Shown: one piece after another, positions 9,771 through 18,864 of the stretch
How positions within the stretch are numbered: the stretch's first letter is position 1
Layout: each line of letters begins with the position of its first letter
Assembly: GCA_901538445.1 (NCBI GenBank)
Contig: LR594584.1
Location: forward strand, 4,557,006 to 4,621,005
Origin: Gemmataceae bacterium
GTDB lineage: Bacteria > Planctomycetota > Planctomycetia > Gemmatales > Gemmataceae
Direction: 5' to 3'
DNA length: 64,000 bases
Position numbers and translations under genes: made by a program
The notes under the pieces: generated by a model
The model's input: the letters and a program-made list of their open reading frames with translations, nothing else
Database searches by the model: none
Told to the model about the DNA's origin: nothing

Positions 9771-11129
9771 TCACTTCTTCCGCCCGAACAGCGACCACCC
9801 GCCGCCCGAGCCCTCGGCCTCGCGGAACAGCACGCTCTCCCGCTGGAACTGCCGCACCGCGGCCCACAGCGTCACGCCCACGCACAGCACCAGCGACCCC
9901 ACCACCGCCGGCACGTGCTGCCACGGGAACGGGTCGGTCCGCACCGCCATGAGCCGCTGCTGGAGCAGCAGCGCGTTGGCCACCGGGACCCAGCTCGTCG
10001 CCCCGTCCAGTTCCATCCCCGGGCTCATGCTCCAGTACGCGAGCGGGAGCGTGACGAAGAACATGGGGACCATGTAGTAGTTCCCCTCCTTCGTGCTCCG
10101 GGCGAAGATCCCCAGCGCCAGCGTGCTCGCGGCGATCAGCATCGCGAGCGGCAGCGCCGCCAGCATGCACATCGCCAGCCCCGGCAGGTAGATGAGCGTG
10201 TGCGGGAAGTACACCTGCACCGCGGCCGTGACCAGGAGCATGAGCAGCACGTTCCACGCGGCCGTGCCGAACCCCATCGTCACCACCGCGGCGAACTTGC
10301 CGAGGACGATCTCGATCCGCTCGGCCGGGCTGATGAGGAGCGTCTCCATCGTGCCCCGCTCCTTCTCCCCGGCGGTCATGTCGATCGCCGGGTAGATCGC
10401 CCCGGTGAGCATCCACATCACCAGCAGGAACGGGATCGTCTTCACCAGCACGTCCCGCAGTTCGTCGAACACCTTCTTGTCGGCCGCCTTGCCGGTCTGC
10501 GGGTCGCGGACCTCGACGGGCGAGTCGAAGTCCGCGGAGAGCCCGGCCCGCGCGAACCGGACCGATTTCAGCCGCTCGACCCAGGAGTGGATGGCCCCGG
10601 TGAGGCGGCGGACGGCGATCTTCGAGTTCTCCTCGCCCTCGCGGCCGAGCACCTGCAACACCGGCCGCTCGCCACGGTCGAGTTTGGCGACGAAGTCCGC
10701 AGGGACGACGAGGATCGCGTCGGCCTCGCGGCGGTCGAGGAGCCCCTCGTCGGGCGCGGCGATCAGCTTGACGGTCAGCGACCCGCCGTCCGGGCTGTTC
10801 TCGAGGAACCGGGGGTCGAACTTCCCGTCGGTGACGAGCGGGGGGAACGTGCGGGCGTGCCGCTCGGCGACCGCGGCCGCCGCGCCGCCGACCGCCGCGA
10901 CCGGCGGCGGCACCGCCTCGGGCTGCGGCTGCGGGAGGTGCTCCGCACCGGCGACGGCGACGACGAACACCTTCTCCTTGATCGCCGCAACGAACAGCAG
11001 GCCGATCCCGACGAACAGCGGGTACATCACCACCGGCAGGCCGAGGATCAGGAACAGGGTCCGCCGGTCCCGGAGCTGGTCCCGGACCTCGCGGTTGGCG
11101 ATGAGGCGGACGACCGACCAGCGTGGCAT
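9771..11129 (-). CDS. ABC-2 type permease, NatB-like
   Basis: Membrane part of an export-type ABC system. One helix lies near residues 25-48, followed by a large extracytoplasmic domain of about 210 residues, then a cluster of five or six helices; the segment MTAGEKERGTMETLLISP is the characteristic NatB/ABC-2 coupling motif. The first methionine before PRWSVVRLIANREVRDQLRD gives the usual N-terminus. No ATPase gene is adjacent; the only ABC ATPase in the window is 40 kb away and of another class. The product is 452 residues, normal for NatB-like proteins. Confidence 0.85.
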   Translation of the reverse strand: MPRWSVVRLIANREVRDQLRDRRTLFLILGLPVVMYPLFVGIGLLFVAAIKEKVFVVAVAGAEHLPQPQPEAVPPPVAAVGGAAAAVAERHARTFPPLVTDGKFDPRFLENSPDGGSLTVKLIAAPDEGLLDRREADAILVVPADFVAKLDRGERPVLQVLGREGEENSKIAVRRLTGAIHSWVERLKSVRFARAGLSADFDSPVEVRDPQTGKAADKKVFDELRDVLVKTIPFLLVMWMLTGAIYPAIDMTAGEKERGTMETLLISPAERIEIVLGKFAAVVTMGFGTAAWNVLLMLLVTAAVQVYFPHTLIYLPGLAMCMLAALPLAMLIAASTLALGIFARSTKEGNYYMVPMFFVTLPLAYWSMSPGMELDGATSWVPVANALLLQQRLMAVRTDPFPWQHVPAVVGSLVLCVGVTLWAAVRQFQRESVLFREAEGSGGGWSLFGRKK

Positions 11130-11278
11130 GGGTGTCTCTCGGCGGTGGCTCGAACGGACGGGCGGGTGATAGTGTAGCGGGCCGCGGTGATAGTAGGTCA
11201 CTCGCTCCGCGAGTGATACCGGCCGCGCCCGGAGCCTCACCGGTCACCCCTGTTGCGCCGGGGTGCGACTCGCCTACC

Positions 11279-12583
11279 TTACTCCCTCCCCAGCAAGTGC
11301 TCGCGGAGGAACGCGAAGTAGTCCTCCTCCCACCTGGGGACGCGGCGGAACCTCGCGGACTGCGTGCGGTAGTCGTCGAGCATCAGCAGCCGCCGCTGCC
11401 GGCCGCCGAACCGCGGCGCGTTCATCACGAACGCCGTTTCACCCGGGAGCCAGTCCACGCGGCCCGCGGCGTCGCGGAACAGGTTCAGGCTCTGCACCCA
11501 CCCGACCTTGCACTCGAACGTGAACATCGTCGTCGCGAGGTTGCCCATCGAGTACGCCACCAGCGCCTTTCGCGGCGGCCCGTCGGAGGCGATGAGTGAG
11601 TCCGCGACCGCCCCCCGCAGGTCGGAAGGCAGTTGGGCCTCGCTGCCGTTCACGAACAGGGTCTCGCACGGTTGCTGAACGTGCGGGTGCGTGCCGAGCA
11701 GCAGGTCGGCCCCGAGCCGCACGACCTCGCGGGCCACCCGCATCATGCCGGGGTCCGCGTAGTACTCGAACTCGTACCCCCAGTGGAGCGCGACCACTCG
11801 GTACTCGCACCCCTCGGCGGCCATGTCGGCGAGTACGCTGCGGATCTCGGGGAGTTCGATCGTCGCGCCGGGCTCGAAGATGCCGCCCGGCAGCGCGTTC
11901 ATGCGCACGTTCGGGTTCGGCTTCACGAACGAGTTCAGCCCCCACGCGGCCGCGTAGAACCCGACCTTGATGCCGTTGACCTCGAACGTGACGTAGGGCT
12001 TGCGGCCGCCGTCGAGGGCGATCCCCGAGTGAGGCACCCCGAGTTCGTCGAGCAGCGCGAGGGTGTCGCGTGCGCCCTGCTCGCCGCGGTCGAGCGCGTG
12101 ATTGTTCGCCACCGACAGTGCCGAGAACGTGCTGCGGCCGTCGGGCCGGCGGAACGCCCGCACCAGGTTCGGGTGCGAGTTGTACGTCATGTAGTCGGGG
12201 AGCAGCCGCGGCACCTTGAACCGCGGCGAGATGACCGACTCCAGGTTGCCGAGCACCGCGTCGTGCGCGTTGAGGTGGTTCAGCACGCCGGGGTCGAGGA
12301 AGTCGTCCCACCCGTCGCGGAGCCACATGATGTCGCCGACGAGGGCGAGCGAGGTTTCGCGGCCCGCCGCCGGTTGTGCGGCGAGGTGCCGGAACACGCG
12401 CCGCTGCCGGTCGAAGTGGTGCACCACCTCCGCGGACGCCGTGTACTTCTTGTAGATCGACTTGCGGGCATAGGACACGAGGTTGAGCGCCGCCCGGTGC
12501 GCCGGGAGGTTCTCGACGCGGAGCGCCTGCCACGCGGGCACGTACCCCTCGGGCGCGACGGAGTACGGGAAGCGGTCGATCAT
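11279..12583 (-). CDS. CapA-family metallophosphoesterase-fold protein
   Basis: Related to the PGA-synthesis protein CapA. Fold motifs in order: ALVGDIMW (metal-binding GD), LGNLESVIS, SVANNHALDRG (NNH), VALHWGYEFEY (HWG), GTHPHVQQ and AYSMGN. The protein is 434 residues with no clear signal peptide; about 75 residues precede the catalytic domain. Many planctomycetes carry such genes without a capsule operon, and no capB/capC-like genes are present here, so polyglutamate synthesis should not be assumed. Confidence 0.85.
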   Translation of the reverse strand: MIDRFPYSVAPEGYVPAWQALRVENLPAHRAALNLVSYARKSIYKKYTASAEVVHHFDRQRRVFRHLAAQPAAGRETSLALVGDIMWLRDGWDDFLDPGVLNHLNAHDAVLGNLESVISPRFKVPRLLPDYMTYNSHPNLVRAFRRPDGRSTFSALSVANNHALDRGEQGARDTLALLDELGVPHSGIALDGGRKPYVTFEVNGIKVGFYAAAWGLNSFVKPNPNVRMNALPGGIFEPGATIELPEIRSVLADMAAEGCEYRVVALHWGYEFEYYADPGMMRVAREVVRLGADLLLGTHPHVQQPCETLFVNGSEAQLPSDLRGAVADSLIASDGPPRKALVAYSMGNLATTMFTFECKVGWVQSLNLFRDAAGRVDWLPGETAFVMNAPRFGGRQRRLLMLDDYRTQSARFRRVPRWEEDYFAFLREHLLGRE

Positions 12584-12669
12584 TCGCGTGGTCCCGGGCG
12601 GGTGGGGTCAGCCCGGAATTATAGGGAGCCGCCGCCCGCCGGGGCCACGGGCCGCCCGGGCCACGCCCG

Positions 12670-13485
12670 TCAAGGCGTTTCGCGCGACTTGTCGGCCGCC
12701 TTACGGGCCTTCGCGATGTCGACCTCGAGCATCTCCAGTTCGAGCTTGCGCCGCCCCCACTCTCGCTCCTGCTTGTTCAGTTCCTTCTGAACCTCCGTCA
12801 GTTGCTTTTGAACCTCCGACGCGGCCTTCTCTTCCTTGCGGCGGAGTTGAAGCTGCTCGAGTTCGACCTTCTGCCGCTCCCGCTCGATCCGCTGCTTGTA
12901 GATGCCGGCCGCGTGGGTGCGGGTGGTCACAAAGTACACCGTTCCGGTCCGCACGACCTCGAGGTCCAGCTGTGCGGCCAGCAGTTCGATCGCTTTATCG
13001 GCCGGGACGTTCACGAGGGTCGCCGAGACTACGAAGGGCGCCGGCCTGTTCTCCAGAACCTGCGGCGCGATCACGACCGTGAGGTCGTGCCGCTTGGCGA
13101 TGGCGGCGGCGGCGTCATCCAGGGGCATGCGGCCGATGTCCATCGAGACGAGTGGGGCGGCGAGGGACACCCGGTCGTCTCCGTCGCTGACGAGTTCGGA
13201 CCCGGTGGCGCGGGCCGCGTACCGAACCGGTACGATCACCACCCGCCCGGACCGGACCAGGTAGGTGGCGTTCATGCTTTCGAGAACGACGTCCAGGAAC
13301 CCTTCCACGGTCAGGCTCCGGAGCTGCGTCGTGACGATGTTCGGCCTCCTCTCCTTCAGGTCATTGACCTGCTCGTTTCTGAACGCCTCCTCGGCGATCA
13401 CGAACGAGATGCCGAAGCGCTTCGAGAGCTTCTGGAGCAGTTCGAACAGCGGGATGTCGTTGAGATTGCCCTCGTCCAGGTCCAC
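12670..13485 (-). pseudogene. C-terminal half of frameshifted ECF protein: two secretin-N-like domains and a coiled coil
   Basis: This frame contains two copies of a secretin/TonB short N-terminal (STN)-like domain: LNDIPLFELLQKLSKRFGIS near the start, then MPLDDAAAAIAKRHDLTVVI about 110 residues later. A charged coiled coil of about 75 residues rich in E, Q, K and R ends the protein. The first codon shown (GTG) is internal: the sequence continues upstream as the -1 frame of the sigma-factor gene, and joining the two frames at the A5C4 run (about 13507-13515) gives a sensible single protein. It may be a true pseudogene, a programmed frameshift or an assembly error; it could also be translated separately. 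Confidence 0.65.
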
Positions 13486-14537
13486 GGTCTGTTGAAGGTC
13501 CGCGAGGGGTTTTTGAGATTGGACGCCTCCTTGCCATCGGGTTTGGGGGCCGCGGCCGGCGCCTCGCTCCGCAGCGCGATCGTTTCGGCGGCCAGGGCGG
13601 GCGGCAACTTCAGTTGCGGTGGGTTGTCCAGCGGCGTCCGCTCGGTCGCGGCCTCCTGGCGGGCGGGCGCGGCCCCGGCGAGGTACGCCGCGGCGCTGGC
13701 GCTCGCGACTCCGAAGGCCGCGGAGACGGCCACCACGAACCGTAGTTTCGACATCATCATGGTTCCCACTCCTCGCGCGAGATGTGTGACCGCGGGCGAC
13801 ACGGCGCCGGCCCCCGGGCGGGCCGCCTCCGCGAGAACGGCCCGAATGGTCGTGGCGAATAGTTCGTGAACGGCGGCCGGGTCCGTGGCCCCGAGCGGCG
13901 TGCCGAGGGTCTGCTCGATCAACAGGGGAACCCCGACGGCGACCCCGCGGCGGGCGAGCCGGGACCGGAGCTTCTGTCGCGCGGTGCTCAGCCGCGAATC
14001 GACCGTCCCGACCGGCACCCCAAGCACCGCCGCGGCCTCGGCGCTCGTCCGGCCTTCAACCAGGCACAGGACTACCACCGACCGGAACTTGTCCGGCAGA
14101 GCGGCCAGCTCGGCGTCGATGAGCGCCCTCAACTCGTGCCCCTCGCACGCGGCGGACGGCGGGTCCGGGTCGCACACGTCGGCGGGCAGCGGCGCCCCGG
14201 CCGGGTGCCGCGCCCGCTGGCGGGCCGCCTTGAGCGCCGCCAGGTGCGCGACGCGGTAGAGCCAGCCCGCGAGCGACCCCGAGCGATCGAGCGCGTGGGC
14301 CTTCCAGGCCAGGGCCAGGAACGTGGCCTGGAACGCATCCTCGGCGTCGGCCCCGTGCCCGAGCCGCCGGCGGCACACCGCCAGCACCATTTGCCCGTGC
14401 CGCTGCACGATCCCCGCGAACGCGGCCTCGTCGGCCGCGCCCGCGTACCGCGCGAGCAGATCCCCGTCCCCCTCCGACGCCGGAGGGGGGGGCAGTCGGG
14501 CGACGAAGCTCAGAAGCCCTCGGTCAGGTGTCCCCAT
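13398..14537 (-). CDS. ECF sigma factor with C-terminal membrane anchor (frame shifted near end)
   Basis: Planctomycete-type ECF sigma factor. Sigma-2 lies about residues 38-105 (DEAAFAGIVQRHGQMVLAVC, then DAEDAFQATFLAL, then GSLAGWLYRVAH). Sigma-4 lies about 137-188 (ALPDKFRSVVVLCLVEG, SAEAAAVLGVPVGTVDSRLS). A single hydrophobic helix near residues 240-262 would place the remainder outside the cytoplasm. The last 30 or so codons (after NLKNPS) are low-complexity S/R and read out of frame with the downstream domain; the true C-terminus is the segment at 12670-13485. The ATG before GTPDRGLLSF is the chosen start. No separate anti-sigma gene is adjacent. Confidence 0.85.
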   Translation of the reverse strand: MGTPDRGLLSFVARLPPPPASEGDGDLLARYAGAADEAAFAGIVQRHGQMVLAVCRRRLGHGADAEDAFQATFLALAWKAHALDRSGSLAGWLYRVAHLAALKAARQRARHPAGAPLPADVCDPDPPSAACEGHELRALIDAELAALPDKFRSVVVLCLVEGRTSAEAAAVLGVPVGTVDSRLSTARQKLRSRLARRGVAVGVPLLIEQTLGTPLGATDPAAVHELFATTIRAVLAEAARPGAGAVSPAVTHLARGVGTMMMSKLRFVVAVSAAFGVASASAAAYLAGAAPARQEAATERTPLDNPPQLKLPPALAAETIALRSEAPAAAPKPDGKEASNLKNPSRTFNRPWTWTRAISTTSRCSNCSRSSRSASASRS

Positions 14538-14830
14538 CCCGGTCTCCGTTCTGCGGACGCCGTAAGCCTCCCGCTCGACCGCCCCGCCTTCGAAAAAAGT
14601 CGGACAAAGTTCGCCCGGCTCACCCGGCCTGGGCCGGGTGAGCCGGGCGCGGGGCCGCAAGCGCAGAGGTGGCGTCGCGCTCGCACTCGCACGATGCTAC
14701 CAGAGTTCGGCCACACGCGGGAGGGCCGGCCCGCGAATCCCCCGCCGACCGGCCGGTCGCCGCTCGCCGGGGGTCGCCGCGGTCGTTAATCTGGACGGTG
14801 TCACGGACCCACCACCCACGGCGACCACCC

Positions 14831-15490
14831 ATGATCGCGCCCTCCATCCTCGCGGCCGACTTCTCCCGCCTCGGCGACCTCGTTAAGGAGGCCGAGGCGG
14901 CCGGCATCGACCGGGTCCACGTGGACGTGATGGACGGGCACTTCGTCCCCAACCTGAGCATGGGCGCGGTCGTCGTGCAGGGCCTGCGGCCGGTCACGAA
15001 GCTGCCGCTCGAAGTCCATCTGATGGTCGAGGGGCCGGAGCGGTTCTTCGACGGGTTCGTGAAGGCCGGGGCCGACTCGCTCATCGTCCACCTGGAGGTC
15101 CACCCGGACCCCCGGGAGGTCATCGCCCGGGTCCGCGGGCTGGGCAAGAAGGTCGGGCTCGCGTTCAACCCGGACATGCCCGTGGCCCGGATCGAGCCGT
15201 TCCTGAAGGACATCGACCTGGCCCTGTGCATGACCGTGTTCCCCGGTTTCGGCGGGCAGGCGTACATCCCCGAGAGCACGCAGCGGATCGCCGAGCTGCG
15301 GGCGCTGGTGCGGAAGCACAACCCGGCGTGCGAGATCGAGGTGGACGGCGGCATCGACGCGGCGACGATCCCGCTCGCGTCCCGGGCCGGGGCGAACGTG
15401 TTCGTCGCCGGCACCGCGGTGTTCGGCGCAAAGGAAGGGATCGCCGCCGCGGTCAAGAACCTGCAGCGGCTCACGGTGCCGGTGGCGTGA
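14831..15490 (+). CDS. rpe: Ribulose-phosphate 3-epimerase
   Basis: Interconverts ribulose-5-phosphate and xylulose-5-phosphate in the pentose phosphate pathway. A TIM barrel with all family signatures: APSILAADFSRLG at the N-terminus, HVDVMDGHFVPNL, the HLMV strand, the phosphate-loop region FPGFGGQ, and VDGGI near the C-terminus with the catalytic Asp. 219 residues, normal length. It is divergent from the ECF sigma gene. Transaldolase, which acts in the same branch, is in the window at 52287-53333. Confidence 0.97.
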   Translation: MIAPSILAADFSRLGDLVKEAEAAGIDRVHVDVMDGHFVPNLSMGAVVVQGLRPVTKLPLEVHLMVEGPERFFDGFVKAGADSLIVHLEVHPDPREVIARVRGLGKKVGLAFNPDMPVARIEPFLKDIDLALCMTVFPGFGGQAYIPESTQRIAELRALVRKHNPACEIEVDGGIDAATIPLASRAGANVFVAGTAVFGAKEGIAAAVKNLQRLTVPVA

Positions 15491-15499
15491 GGCCCAATG

Positions 15500-15604
15500 G
15501 CACGTGGTTGGTCTTCTGTAGCTGGCCTCTGTGAGGCCGGCGCTTCGGGAACTTCGTGAGCGTCCGGGGTCACAGACCCCGGCTACAGCCACAAACCAAG
15601 TGCC
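15500..15604. repeat. Family B palindrome B1, long form
   Basis: Outer arms about GCACGTGGTTGGTCTTCTGT and its imperfect complement CACAAACCAAGTGC, enclosing a GTAGCxGGCCTCTGTGAGGCCGG hairpin and a second CCGGGGTCACAGACCCCGG hairpin. It begins 10 bp after the rpe stop. Shorter copies are at 45554 and 52193. Confidence 0.75.
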
Positions 15605-15627
15605 CTTGAGCGTGACGCCCGGAGCCC

Positions 15628-15701
15628 GAGGACAGTGGACAGAGGGGCCTCTGCCGAGCTTCTGTCCTCTGGCTTCTGCCGCCGAAGGCGTCTGTCCTCA
15701 G
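15628..15701. repeat. Heptamer inverted repeat HR6 (unit CTGTCCT / AGGACAG)
   Basis: Left side AGGACAG-TGGACAG-AGGGGCC; right side CTGTCCT-CTGGCTT-CTGCCGC and a final CTGTCCT-CAG. It lies 10 bp downstream of the porin stop (reading the minus strand) and immediately after B1. More degenerate than HR1 to HR4. Confidence 0.6.
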
Positions 15702-15711
15702 CCGCCGGCGG

Positions 15712-17253
15712 TCAGAAGTCGAACTGGGTCCGGAGGCCGACGGCGCTCACGTGGCCCTGGCCCGAGTTGCTCTTGTCGCCGACGCGGGTGTAGTCGTAGT
15801 TGAGCTGCAACCGGGCGTTGGTGTTCACGTACCAGTTGAGGCCGAGGGTCACGCTGTCGAGCCGGCCGGCCCGGATCGCCTTGTTCGAGGCGTCGAGGTA
15901 CGAGTACCGGACCGCCACCTCCCACGCCCCGAGCCCGTACCCGTCGCAGTCGGTCCGGCGGAACCGGAACGGCCGCAGCGGGGCCACCCGGTTGAAGAAG
16001 AAGTAGTTGGCGTTCCAGGTGCGGCTCTCGCCCGTCAGGAACAGCATCGTCTCGGCGTAGTACCCCTGGAAGAAGATCGTCCCCTGCGGCGGCCCCGGCG
16101 GGCCGGTGAGCCCGGCCGTTCGCGCGCCGCTGATGACGTTCGCGGTGTACTCCGCCTGGAACGTGAGCGGCCCCCACACGGCCGCCGTCTCGAGGTTGTA
16201 GAGCGTCTGCGACGCGGCATCGAGCAGGTTCGTGTTCACCAGGAGCGGGAGCAGCGGGAACGGCGCGTTGCGGACGTTGTCCCGGATCCGGACCTGGACC
16301 CGGTCCTCGACCGGGTCGCGGTGGCTCATGGCCCCGCCGACGTGCCAGAACGCCTTGTCGTCGGGCCGCCACACCGGGAGCGCCGCGACCCGACCGGTCA
16401 CCGCGTACTGCCCGTCGCCGACGCCGAACCCGAGCAGGTCGCTCTCGTTCTTGTACACGCCGACCGCGGTGAACACCCGCTGCTGTGCCCACGTGCGGAA
16501 CGCGCTGATGCCGGGGCTGAACCCGTTGTTGAACGCCGTCGGCTGGGCCAGGTCGAACAGGAACGACCGCTCCAGGAACTCCAGGGCGCGGTAGTTGTTC
16601 AGGTGCTCGAGGCTGAACCACTCCTTCTGGTTGCCGATGCGGACGTTGCCGAGCACCGGCACGTCCTTGAAGTTCAGCCACGCGTCGGTCGGCCCGGGGC
16701 TGTTGGTGACCGAGCCGGCGGTCGCCTCGTTCGTCGTCCCCGCGGGCGAGAACCCGATGCCGTTCGAGAACTCGATCTCGAACTTGTAGTCCACCGCCTC
16801 CCAGAGGGTGCCCTCGGTGAAGATCCGGGCCCGCCGCAGGTTGGCCCCGTCGTTGAACTTGCCGATCCCCTCCCCGATCCGGAGCCCCTGCTCCAAAACC
16901 GGGCTCGCGCTGAACCACGAGAAGTCGTACTGAACGGTCGCGCCCCAGTGGCTCACGAACCGCTTGTCCGTGGACTGAATGTAGAGCCCGTTGTTCCAGA
17001 CGGTCTCGAACAAGGGCCTGGCCAGCGCCGGTGGTTGGGCGGGGGTCGCGGGTGCGGGTGTTTGAGCGGCCGGGGCGACGGGGGCCGCCGGTGGAGCGGC
17101 CGGAACCGCCTCGGCGGGCGTGCCCGGACCGGCAATCAGTTCCACGGTCGGGGGCGGCAGCGGAGCCTGCGCCCACGCCGGCAGAGCGGCGAGGAGCAGG
17201 ACGCCCCCGGCGAGCGCCGCCCCGAGCGCGTTCCGGAGCCGCGTGCGGTTCAT
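15712..17253 (-). CDS. Phosphate-selective porin O/P-like outer membrane protein
   Basis: 513 residues with a clean signal peptide (MNRTRLRN, hydrophobic core, cleavage near AWA-QA), then a Pro/Ala-rich linker of about 55 residues and a domain rich in alternating aromatic beta strands. Family cues: LRRARIFTEGTLWEAVDYKFEIEF early in the barrel, GNQKEWFSLEHLNN with the FLERSF segment, and a C-terminal strand ending in phenylalanine (QFDF), the usual outer-membrane assembly signal. Such proteins form anion-selective trimers in proteobacteria; here only family membership is supported. It supports a diderm-like envelope. The start is the ATG giving the signal peptide. Confidence 0.85.
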   Translation of the reverse strand: MNRTRLRNALGAALAGGVLLLAALPAWAQAPLPPPTVELIAGPGTPAEAVPAAPPAAPVAPAAQTPAPATPAQPPALARPLFETVWNNGLYIQSTDKRFVSHWGATVQYDFSWFSASPVLEQGLRIGEGIGKFNDGANLRRARIFTEGTLWEAVDYKFEIEFSNGIGFSPAGTTNEATAGSVTNSPGPTDAWLNFKDVPVLGNVRIGNQKEWFSLEHLNNYRALEFLERSFLFDLAQPTAFNNGFSPGISAFRTWAQQRVFTAVGVYKNESDLLGFGVGDGQYAVTGRVAALPVWRPDDKAFWHVGGAMSHRDPVEDRVQVRIRDNVRNAPFPLLPLLVNTNLLDAASQTLYNLETAAVWGPLTFQAEYTANVISGARTAGLTGPPGPPQGTIFFQGYYAETMLFLTGESRTWNANYFFFNRVAPLRPFRFRRTDCDGYGLGAWEVAVRYSYLDASNKAIRAGRLDSVTLGLNWYVNTNARLQLNYDYTRVGDKSNSGQGHVSAVGLRTQFDF

Positions 17254-17395
17254 GCCGATTTCCCCGTGAGCATGGCGCACGCCTCATGCCGGCCGCGGGC
17301 CGCAGGGTCAAGCTCACTCGGACCGGCACACCTCGGGGCTCCCGGTGCCCGACCGGCCAAATCCCGGACCACCCGACGAGAGCGCTTTTTCCCCC

Positions 17396-17424
17396 TTGAA
17401 GCCGGAGCCCGGGCGACCTAGATT
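17396..17424 (+). promoter_or_regulatory. Predicted sigma-70 promoter for tRNA-Gly
   Basis: TTGAAG, 17 bp spacer, TAGATT, ending 20 bp before the first base of the tRNA. Confidence 0.6.
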
Positions 17425-17444
17425 GTGTGGGACGGAAAATGAAC

Positions 17445-17516
17445 GCGGGTGTAACTCAGTGGTAGAGTACCTCGTTGCCAACGAGGTTGTCGTGGGTTCA
17501 AGTCCCATCACCCGCT
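17445..17516 (+). tRNA. tRNA-Gly (anticodon GCC)
   Basis: 72 nt cloverleaf. Acceptor stem GCGGGTG (17445-17451) pairs fully with CACCCGC (17509-17515). The anticodon arm CTCGT-TGCCAAC-GAG has GCC at 17477-17479. The T arm contains GGTTCAAGTCC. CCA is not encoded. Confidence 0.97.
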
Positions 17517-17847
17517 CTCGGCACAACACCAGTCCACCAAACAACTCATCACAAGTCCAACCGCGGAGCGGACCTCAGATTTTCATCTGAGGCCCGCTCC
17601 GCGGTCGTTTCCGGACCACACAACTCGACCGATTGAACCCGAGTCACGGTGGTTCGCCTCCATTCTGTCGCCGCCCAGCGCGGCCCGGCTTTTGCACGCC
17701 CGGGCTGCCGACACTACCGACGCCGACCCCGTTCCGGGCACGGTTTTTCACCACCGGCACCACATGTGGCTGTGCAATCGCCGGACACTATAAATGAATG
17801 ACTTGACCGCGGGCGCATGCGTCGCAAACTCTGGCTGGGGATGTTCG
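17517..17847. other. Intergenic region with a strong stem-loop
   Basis: No gene seen. A long hairpin (17561-17604, CCGCGGAGCGGACCTCAGAT paired with ATCTGAGGCCCGCTCCGCGG with one small mismatch, loop TTTC) may end the tRNA transcript, though no clear T run follows. Confidence 0.5.
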
Positions 17848-18042
17848 ATGCCACAGGTCGCGCCGATGGACAACGACAACGGGACCGCCGAGCGGCAACA
17901 GGAACTCAACCGCCACCGGCTGCAGGTGAAGCTCGACCGCCTGTTGAGAGTCAAGGACGAGCTGTGGGAGGAGTGCCAGCCCGTGCCGCGGGAACTTGAG
18001 GACAAGATCCGCGAGGTCCGCCAGGCGCTGGACCGCGGGTGA
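17848..18042 (+). CDS. Small coiled-coil protein, unknown
   Basis: About 64 residues, very charged and predicted helical (AERQQELNRHRLQVKLDRLL onward), with no recognised family. The frame is open from an ATG at 17794, but the composition becomes protein-like only from 17848; ATG 17866 is another choice. Its stop overlaps the GTG of the next gene as GTGA, the best evidence that the frame is used. Confidence 0.5.
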   Translation: MPQVAPMDNDNGTAERQQELNRHRLQVKLDRLLRVKDELWEECQPVPRELEDKIREVRQALDRG

Positions 18043-18476
18043 CCCCGACCCCCACGGATCTGTTGTCGCCCGGCCCCCTCCCCCCTGGTGCGATCGTGAA
18101 GCGCGAACTCCCGGCCGCGTTGTTCGCCCCCGAAGGGGTCTGGCTGCTCGCGGCCGCGCCGCTGGGCGACACGGTTCCCGCACTCGTCCGCCAGGTCGTG
18201 CAGTCCGGCGACGTCGATTCGGCCTACGTCCCCACGTTCACCTCCCTCGAAGCCGCTCGCGACGGCCTCTCGTGGCTGTCCCCCACCGACCCCGACGAAC
18301 TCGTCCCGTTCCCCTCCGGCGACCTCGCCCGGTTCAAGGCGTTGCTCAGCGGCATGACCATCCGGGGCCACGCCTTCCTGCTCCTCGACCCCGTCGGCGA
18401 CCACAAGGGCGAGCGGGTGCCGATCCGCGACCTCCTCAAGGCGATCCAGGCCCGCCTCCAGACCGCCGCGGGCTGA
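18039..18476 (+). CDS. Hypothetical protein, 145 aa
   Basis: Cytosolic protein of unknown function. The pattern of hydrophobic strands (GVWLLAAAPLGD, AFLLLDPVGD) suggests an alpha/beta fold, but no motif is recognised. Starts at a GTG overlapping the preceding stop (GTGA), so the two genes are probably co-translated. A family A palindrome begins 40 bp downstream. Confidence 0.6.
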   Translation: MTPTPTDLLSPGPLPPGAIVKRELPAALFAPEGVWLLAAAPLGDTVPALVRQVVQSGDVDSAYVPTFTSLEAARDGLSWLSPTDPDELVPFPSGDLARFKALLSGMTIRGHAFLLLDPVGDHKGERVPIRDLLKAIQARLQTAAG

Positions 18477-18515
18477 CGCCGGGCCCCGGTGGTCCGTGGC
18501 CGCGGCGTCTCTTCT

Positions 18516-18648
18516 CCCTCTCCCCTTGCGGGAGTGGGTGCCGCGAGTCCGCGAGCGGCGGGTGAGGGGTGGAGCCTTCGGAGTCGTTGACGCTTCACCC
18601 CTCACCCGGCCGCGAAGCGCGGCCACCCTCTCCCGCAAGGGGAGAGGG
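18516..18648. repeat. Family A palindromic element A2
   Basis: 133 bp core with the same ends and inner CTCACCC/GGGTGAG arms as A1. Flanks also match A3 at 25475: GGTCCGTGGCCGCGGCG on the left and an ACGGATC on the right, suggesting a longer element of about 180 bp. It fills most of the gap between the 18039 gene and tig. The rest of that gap shows no gene; a TATACA (18769) without a good -35 may be part of the tig promoter. Confidence 0.85.
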
Positions 18649-18864
18649 CACTGAACCAACACGCGACGGATCGCGTTCAAACCGGAGCCGGCACGGGTCT
18701 CCCGCCCGCCAAAATCGGCACCCGCGGCCCCGAAATCCAAAAGCGGGAAGTCGCGCGCGGCCCGGGGGTATACAACACCCGTCACTCGCGACGTCCCGGT
18801 TACTCGTTTGGAGACCGGAACGGAACCCGGCCGCGCGAGCAGACCACCCCGACGGAGCACACGC

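Noticed and set aside
17794-17847. Longer N-terminus (MNDLTAGACVANSGWGCS) for the small coiled-coil protein
   Set aside because: Cys/Gly/Trp-rich and unlike the rest of the protein; a later ATG is more likely, though this is not certain.
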